The notes beneath the pieces were generated by a model. The model did no database searches. It saw nothing but the letters and a program-made list of their open reading frames with translations, and had not been told where the DNA came from. From the NCBI GenBank assembly GCA_002325245.1, contig DCRR01000020.1:1-26425 (forward strand): 26,425 nucleotides of DNA, given 5' to 3'. The DNA comes from Microbacteriaceae bacterium UBA1487. GTDB lineage: Bacteria; Actinomycetota; Actinomycetes; Actinomycetales; Microbacteriaceae. The translations under genes and the position numbers were made by a program. Positions 21,745 through 26,425 of the stretch are shown here, in pieces (position 1 is the first letter of the stretch; each line of letters opens with the position of its first letter).

Positions 21745-21784
21745 GGTAATCCGCAGTATTCACACCACATCAAAGGAGATCACG

Positions 21785-24700
21785 GTGTCTTTTCGACGTT
21801 CGCTGACTGTGCTGCTGGCCGGGGTCGTGTCAGTCTCACTCGCACCACTGGTCGCGGTGCCCAGCGCCGCAGCGGAGTCGCCGTCGGCGATTACGCACGA
21901 CGCGCAGGCCAAGATCATCGAGATCACTGCCGGGGACGTGGCGGTCGACATCGACTACGACCACGGGGTTCGGATTGGCTCGCTTGAGCTCGGCGGGGTG
22001 GAGACACTCGACAGCGCCCACCCTGCGGTTTCCGAGCTCGTGATCGGGGCGATCGCCAACGCGTCGTACACCTACGCGAGCGACGCCGTGGTGCAGGTGG
22101 TTGACGGGGTTGTGTCGTACACCGAGGATCCTCGGAATCGGTGGACGGCGTACCGCTCGCCGAATGCGTCCGATTGGATCGAGATCGATCTGACGGCGGT
22201 GAGGGAGCTTGATGGTCTCGCCATTGACTTCTTCGCCGATGCGGGGGCGATCAAGCCGCCGACGGGCTATCGGGTCGAAGCGTGGGACGGTGCGGCGTGG
22301 AGCGCGGTTTCTGGCGCGCAGTTCAGTCCTGCGGTGCCGGCCGGGAACGCCACGAACTACGTGAGCTTCGATGAGGTCTCGGCCTCGAAGTTCCGAGTTC
22401 ACTTCGATCACGCTGGCTCGTACCGCACCGGAGTGACGGAGATCACCCCGTTCTCCAAGTTCAACGTCGCCCAGGCGGTCGTGGTCGGCACGGGTGAACT
22501 CGCCGCATCGCCCATCGTCCAGGTGGCGACGGACAGTGCCGTGATCACCGGCATCGCCTACGGCGACAGCGTCGAGGAGACGTGGACCTTCGAGGTTGTG
22601 GGGGACTCCATCACACTCGCCATCGACCGCACCTTCACGGCCGCGACATCGTTCACCGACCAGCGCTTTCTCGGGCTTGCGTTGCGTGAGGATGCCTTCG
22701 ACGTCGTGCAGCGTCGAGAGGACGGCGGCAGCCTGGTGCTCCTCGATCAAGACCGCGAGACGAATCGGTTCCTGTCGGCTGAGCCGCTGCCGGAGCACCC
22801 CACCGGGAGCTGGTTCGGCAACACGCAGTACGCGATCTACAGCACGGATGTGGACCTCATCGACAAGGCCAACGAATCGGTGCTGAGCATTACGGTCGAC
22901 ACCGACTCCGACAAGGGCGTGATCTTCTCGCGCGACCCCGACCCGCAGAGCACGCGGGCGCTGCGACTTGACTTCGCCGTTGCGGACGAACTCACGCACC
23001 CGAGCGGGAAGTACCTGCCGCTGGCGGTGTTCCAGACGGAGCGATTCAGTCCGATCAGCGTCGCCGCGGGTCACCGCGACCGCGCGGAGTACACCTTCTC
23101 GGGGAGCACGCCGTACAGCCACTACTACGGTGTCGCCCAGATTCCGGCGCAGACCGGCATCCAGGCGGACACGTTGTCGGCCATGCTCAACGACGTTCTC
23201 CGCTCTTCCGTGATCGACAGCCACGTCGGGATGGGTGACACCGATGTCAGCGGGATGGGGCCGTATGAGACGTGGTGGTACTCGCAGAACGCGGTGGCGC
23301 TGCAGGCCGCTGGCGACGCGGGCTACCTCGACACCTTGAAGAACTTCGTGCGGTTCGTCGTCAACGAGAACTACCCGATTCACGGCACCGGTCAGCTGTG
23401 GGCGGTGAGCGCCCGGCAGACGAAGTGGTACAAGGACGACTTCTTCGACACCTACGGGCAGTATGTCGCGGGCGTCGCGGCGATCTACCACACCTCGGGA
23501 GACGAGGAGTGGCTGCGGGAGGTGGCGCCCCGAGTTCGCGATTCGCTCGATTGGTCGCTGGCGCGTGACAGCAACGGCAACGGGCTCATCGAGTCCTTCG
23601 ATGTCGGCATCTCGCAGTGGGATGACCAGACGCAGCACGGTCAGGAAAGCGCCTACGCGAACATCCTCATGTACAAGGCGCTGCTCGACTGGGCGGAGCT
23701 CGAGGAGACCGTCTTCGATGACGCGGGCCGCGCGGCGACTCTGCGCGACCGTGCTGCGCTGATCCGCGCCACACTCAACGCCGACGTCGCCAGCGGCGGG
23801 TTCTGGTCATCGGCCACCAACTCGTTCGTGCACACCCGCGACCTCGCCGGCAACGTGCTCGGCGACGTCGCCCACGTCCACGACAACGCCACGGCAGTCA
23901 CGTTCGGCGTGGCGGATCATGATCGCGCCGTCGCAATCATGGCCGAGTACACGGCGTTCCAGGAGGCGAATGGGCTGTCGCTCTTCCCGGCGCAACGACT
24001 GAACTTCACCGGAGGCGAGAACAACAACCCCTTCCCCTCCTACCTGAACGGCAACATCTTCCCTCAGATGACGTTGGAGATGATGAGCGCCTACGTGACG
24101 GTCGGGGAGGACGCCCGCGCGCTGGACCTTCTTGCGGCGCTGGCGGCGCTCTACGAAGAGGACGAGCTGGTCTACAACACGTACAACTGGGATCTGTCGC
24201 CCGACCGGCGACGTGAGCCATGGTTCGCGGCCAACGCTCGCCCCGCCGCCGGGTTCTACACGCAGCTGCTCGGGATCACGCCGCGCGCCGACCGGCTCGT
24301 CCTCTCGCCGGCTGCGGACCCCCGCCTCAACGGGGTGCAGCTCGACTACACCACCCAGGGTCATGAGTTCGCGATCGAGATCGTGGATGCCGTGACGCGG
24401 CGCGTTGCGTCCGACGGCGCTCTCCCCGTCGAGCTGCGATGGCGCAACCTCGAGCCTGCCTCGCCGCACGCGGTGCGCGTCGTCGACGCCAACGGGGGAG
24501 TCAGCGAGCACGAGGTCGTCGCCGATCAGCAGGGGGTCGTCTCCTTCCTCGTGACCGCTGGCTCCGATAGCACGTACGCGCTGGCGGAGAGGGCGACGAT
24601 TGATGTGGACCCGCCGGTGGTGACGGTTGCGCTCCCTGACCCGGACGCGTCGGGATGGCATCGAAGTGCACCGGCGATCTCGGTCAGCGCGACCGACGAG

Positions 24701-25375
24701 TCCGCGCTCGACGCTGTCGAGTACCGAACGGACGGCGGCAGCTGGCAGCAGTACGTCGCCCCGGTGGTGCTGGGAGACGGCGTCGTCGCCTTCGAGGCGC
24801 GCGCGCGCGACGAGTCGGGCAACGAGTCCGAGCCGGTTCGCCGGGACATCCGCGTCGACACGATCGCCCCCACGATCGAATTGGTCGATGGTCCGACGGG
24901 CGAGGTGAGCGAGGGGTTCGTCCCCGTCGCGCCGACTTGCAGCGCCGCGGATTCGGGGAGCGGAATCTCGGGCGAGTGCACCGTGACCGGCTACAGCACC
25001 CAGGTGGGCGTGCATACGCTCGAAGCCGTGGTCAGCGATCTCGCCGGCAACTCCGCGTCCGCCACCCGGCTGTACACCGTTGCGCCTGCCCCAGAGTGGG
25101 ATGGGACGCGGGTGTACACCGAGGGCAACGTCGTCGGATTCGACGGATCGGTGTGGCTCGCGTCGTGGTGGACACGGGGGCAGACGCCCGGCGACCCGCA
25201 CGGGCCATGGCAGGAGGTCCGGATCGACGCGCACGGCGCAACCGTCTGGACCGCTTCTCGGATCTTCGAGGAGGGCGACCAAGTGGTGTTCGAGGGGGCG
25301 GCGTACGAGGCGCAGTGGTGGACCCGCAACCAGGCTCCCGGCGTGCAGCACGGCCCGTGGATGGCCACCGACTGA
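21785..25375 (+). CDS. Large secreted multidomain glycan-active enzyme (six-hairpin-type core, CBM5/12 modules)
   Basis: A 1196-residue exported protein. Order seen: signal peptide (1-30, likely cut after PSAAA); a beta-rich N-terminal region containing a discoidin/F5-8C-like domain (about 100-225, NRWTAYRSPNASDWIEIDLTAVRELDGLAIDFF); a beta-sandwich (about 228-440); a helical, (alpha/alpha)6-barrel-like region (about 440-830) with YETWWYSQNAVALQAAG, DSNGNGLIESFDVGISQWDD and NNNPFPSYLNGNIFPQMTLEMMSAY; a closing beta-region (836-935); two Ig-like repeats (about 940-1026 and 1027-1100); and two C-terminal CBM5/12-type modules (1104-1142 and 1151-1192), each with a WWTR-x-Q-x-PG-x-x-HGPW ending. 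CBM5/12 modules usually bind chitin or cellulose. The catalytic family is not recognised; six-hairpin glycosidases such as GH78-like or GH127-like enzymes are the nearest idea. GTG 21785 has CAAAGGAG (21771-21778) 6 nt upstream, 40 bp after the beta-propeller gene, so it is probably co-transcribed. Confidence 0.8.
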   Translation: MSFRRSLTVLLAGVVSVSLAPLVAVPSAAAESPSAITHDAQAKIIEITAGDVAVDIDYDHGVRIGSLELGGVETLDSAHPAVSELVIGAIANASYTYASDAVVQVVDGVVSYTEDPRNRWTAYRSPNASDWIEIDLTAVRELDGLAIDFFADAGAIKPPTGYRVEAWDGAAWSAVSGAQFSPAVPAGNATNYVSFDEVSASKFRVHFDHAGSYRTGVTEITPFSKFNVAQAVVVGTGELAASPIVQVATDSAVITGIAYGDSVEETWTFEVVGDSITLAIDRTFTAATSFTDQRFLGLALREDAFDVVQRREDGGSLVLLDQDRETNRFLSAEPLPEHPTGSWFGNTQYAIYSTDVDLIDKANESVLSITVDTDSDKGVIFSRDPDPQSTRALRLDFAVADELTHPSGKYLPLAVFQTERFSPISVAAGHRDRAEYTFSGSTPYSHYYGVAQIPAQTGIQADTLSAMLNDVLRSSVIDSHVGMGDTDVSGMGPYETWWYSQNAVALQAAGDAGYLDTLKNFVRFVVNENYPIHGTGQLWAVSARQTKWYKDDFFDTYGQYVAGVAAIYHTSGDEEWLREVAPRVRDSLDWSLARDSNGNGLIESFDVGISQWDDQTQHGQESAYANILMYKALLDWAELEETVFDDAGRAATLRDRAALIRATLNADVASGGFWSSATNSFVHTRDLAGNVLGDVAHVHDNATAVTFGVADHDRAVAIMAEYTAFQEANGLSLFPAQRLNFTGGENNNPFPSYLNGNIFPQMTLEMMSAYVTVGEDARALDLLAALAALYEEDELVYNTYNWDLSPDRRREPWFAANARPAAGFYTQLLGITPRADRLVLSPAADPRLNGVQLDYTTQGHEFAIEIVDAVTRRVASDGALPVELRWRNLEPASPHAVRVVDANGGVSEHEVVADQQGVVSFLVTAGSDSTYALAERATIDVDPPVVTVALPDPDASGWHRSAPAISVSATDESALDAVEYRTDGGSWQQYVAPVVLGDGVVAFEARARDESGNESEPVRRDIRVDTIAPTIELVDGPTGEVSEGFVPVAPTCSAADSGSGISGECTVTGYSTQVGVHTLEAVVSDLAGNSASATRLYTVAPAPEWDGTRVYTEGNVVGFDGSVWLASWWTRGQTPGDPHGPWQEVRIDAHGATVWTASRIFEEGDQVVFEGAAYEAQWWTRNQAPGVQHGPWMATD

Positions 25376-25383
25376 CGGCTATC

Positions 25384-25413
25384 GGGCGCGGTCTCGCTGA
25401 CGGGACCGCGCCC
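25384..25413. terminator. Terminator-like hairpin between convergent genes
   Basis: GGGCGCGGTC (25384-25393) pairs perfectly with GACCGCGCCC (25404-25413) around a 10-nt loop. It lies 8 bp after the stop of the large secreted protein and 15 bp past the stop of the convergent serine hydrolase. There is no U-tract, as is common in actinobacteria; it may act in both directions. Confidence 0.65.
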
Positions 25414-25428
25414 CTACCGCGCGCTCAA

Positions 25429-26425
25429 TCAGGCGCGCGTCGGTCGGCGCGCGTACGCGATCCCGAGTCGGAGCACCGCCCAGAGCACCCCGGTCGCCGC
25501 GGCGGCGATGAACACGAGGCCGACGTCGGGCTGGAAGTGGTTGATCGTGGAGAACGGCGATCCGATGAGGCTCGGAATGAGGCCGAGGATCACCCAGGCT
25601 GCGACGGCGGTGGTGAGCAGCGGGAACCACAGGCTGAAGAGGCCCGCGAATCCGGCGGCGCGCTTGGCGCGGATCGCGGCCCGGTGCCGCCACGCCCAGC
25701 CGATGCTCGCGAGGTAGAAGATCGGCAGCAGGGTCATCCCGATGAAGAGCGCCCGCGCACCCCAGTCGGGGCCGGCGCTCGCGTCCTCGAGGCCGAGCGC
25801 CGCCGCGGTGATCCCGCTGCGCAGCGGGAGGGTGTCGCCGAAACCGAGGCCGCTGCCGCCGTTGGTCAGCACGACGACCGCGCGGTTCTCGCCGGGGATC
25901 ATCGTCGCGAGCGTCTCGAAGCCGGGGCTCGCCCCGGAGTGCGAGACGGTGCCATCGGAGGAGTCGAGGAACCAGCCGAAGCCGTAGAACGGGGAGGCGG
26001 CGCTCGCCGGCTGCATCATCTGCGCCTTCCCCTCGGCGCTCAGCACGTCATCCTGTCCGTTCATCATGACCTGCAGGTAGCGCGCCAGGTCGTTCGCGCT
26101 GGCGACGATCCCGCCCTGCGGTGCCGTCGCCCGGTCGGTCGCCGTCTCGGGCAGGGGCAGCTTGGTGGCGAACCATGACCGGTGGCCGGTCGCCATGCCG
26201 TCATGGACGTCGCCGTCGGCCACGAAGCTGCTGCTCATGCCGATCGGCTCGAGGATGTGCTCCGTCACGTAGGCCTGGAACTCGCGGCCGCTGATCACCT
26301 CGACCAGGCGACCGAGGATCTGGTAGTTGGTGTTCGAGTACTCCCAGCGCGTCCCCGGTTCATAGGCCGGGGTCTCGTCGGCGAGCTCGTCCACGAGACG
26401 TTCGAGTTCGTCGGCGTCGCCGCGG
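25429..26425 (-). CDS. Beta-lactamase-family serine hydrolase with C-terminal membrane segments (5' end outside window)
   Basis: The frame is open to the window edge (332 residues visible), so the start and the SxxK nucleophile motif lie outside. Seen: the second motif YSNTNY (Tyr-x-Asn), LGRLVEVISGREFQAYVTEHILEPIGMSSSF, the third box HSGASPGF (His-x-Gly) and FGWFLDSSDG, all features of the serine beta-lactamase/penicillin-binding-protein-like family (class C-like, Pfam 'Beta-lactamase'). After the enzyme domain come three or so hydrophobic segments (ALFIGMTLLPIFYLASIGWAW, FSLWFPLLTTAVAAWVILGLI, GLVFIAAAATGVLWAVL), placing the domain outside on the membrane. Such proteins act as D-aminopeptidases, carboxypeptidases or esterases; antibiotic resistance should not be assumed. 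It is convergent with the large secreted protein gene and has no visible link to it. Confidence 0.88.
   Translation of the reverse strand, partial: RGDADELERLVDELADETPAYEPGTRWEYSNTNYQILGRLVEVISGREFQAYVTEHILEPIGMSSSFVADGDVHDGMATGHRSWFATKLPLPETATDRATAPQGGIVASANDLARYLQVMMNGQDDVLSAEGKAQMMQPASAASPFYGFGWFLDSSDGTVSHSGASPGFETLATMIPGENRAVVVLTNGGSGLGFGDTLPLRSGITAAALGLEDASAGPDWGARALFIGMTLLPIFYLASIGWAWRHRAAIRAKRAAGFAGLFSLWFPLLTTAVAAWVILGLIPSLIGSPFSTINHFQPDVGLVFIAAAATGVLWAVLRLGIAYARRPTRA

Noticed and set aside
21836..23638. 600-codon antisense frame inside the large secreted enzyme
   Set aside because: The plus-strand frame has signal peptide, domains and ribosome-binding site; the antisense product is a compositional shadow rich in Arg, Val and Asp without domains.
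23807..25351. 514-codon antisense frame over the CBM and Ig-like region
   Set aside because: Same reason: it mirrors GC-rich codons of the real gene and has no promoter or ribosome-binding site.
25429..26425. Beta-lactamase conferring resistance
   Set aside because: The protein has long C-terminal membrane segments and belongs to the broad serine-hydrolase family whose members are mostly not resistance enzymes.
1..26425. CRISPR arrays, insertion sequences or phage genes
   Set aside because: No regularly spaced repeats, transposase-like frames or phage structural motifs were seen on either strand.

Overview
The window reads as chromosome of a high-GC actinobacterium, most likely Microbacteriaceae. 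Clues are GC-rich codon use with long antisense frames, many GTG starts, TAnnnT -10 hexamers placed directly before start codons, a textbook CebR box, serS and tRNA-Ser genes close together, and LytR-CpsA-Psr and VanY-type wall enzymes. Family assignments rest on motifs read by eye; no database search was possible.

Layout. (1) 3-6228, minus strand: a small GNAT protein gene, then a cellobiose/cello-oligosaccharide operon transcribed cebE (lipoprotein) - cebF - cebG (permeases) - GH1 beta-glucosidase - cebR (LacI repressor). Its promoter (TTGACA, 17 bp, TAGCTT) is followed by two CebR-type boxes, one of them a perfect 14-bp palindrome. (2) 6298-14631, housekeeping and small accessory genes: a VanY-like D,D-carboxypeptidase, phosphoglucomutase, a MarR/GbsR-like regulator divergent from a short-chain dehydrogenase, an NTF2-like protein, prephenate dehydratase (pheA), a diacylglycerol-kinase-family lipid kinase, serS and a Cof-type HAD phosphatase. 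(3) 14648-16190: tRNA-Ser(UGA), an LCP-family wall-polymer ligase and tRNA-Ser(GCU). (4) 16278-25375: a second sugar-utilisation locus with a divergent LacI regulator, lipoprotein, two permeases, a cytoplasmic five-bladed beta-propeller glycosidase, and a 1196-residue secreted protein (discoidin-like domain, helical six-hairpin-type glycosidase core, two Ig-like domains, two CBM5/12-type modules). (5) 25384-26425: a terminator-like hairpin and a membrane-anchored serine hydrolase cut by the window edge.

How it works together. Both sugar loci are Gram-positive-type polysaccharide-utilisation units: binding lipoprotein plus two CUT1 permeases, no dedicated ATPase (a shared MsiK-type ATPase elsewhere is inferred), intracellular hydrolase and a LacI switch. 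The first is recognisable as the cellobiose system. The second has no substrate I can name and is the best candidate for something undescribed: the large secreted enzyme would bind an insoluble glycan and release oligosaccharides, which are imported and trimmed by the beta-propeller enzyme. The two loci share a stable stem-loop between lipoprotein and first permease genes, and repressor boxes downstream of the predicted start of transcription.

A second theme is initiation. At least six genes have a TAnnnT hexamer whose last base lies exactly 7 nt before the start codon, predicting leaderless mRNAs, whereas the three exported sugar-system proteins share a CAAAGGAG ribosome-binding site.
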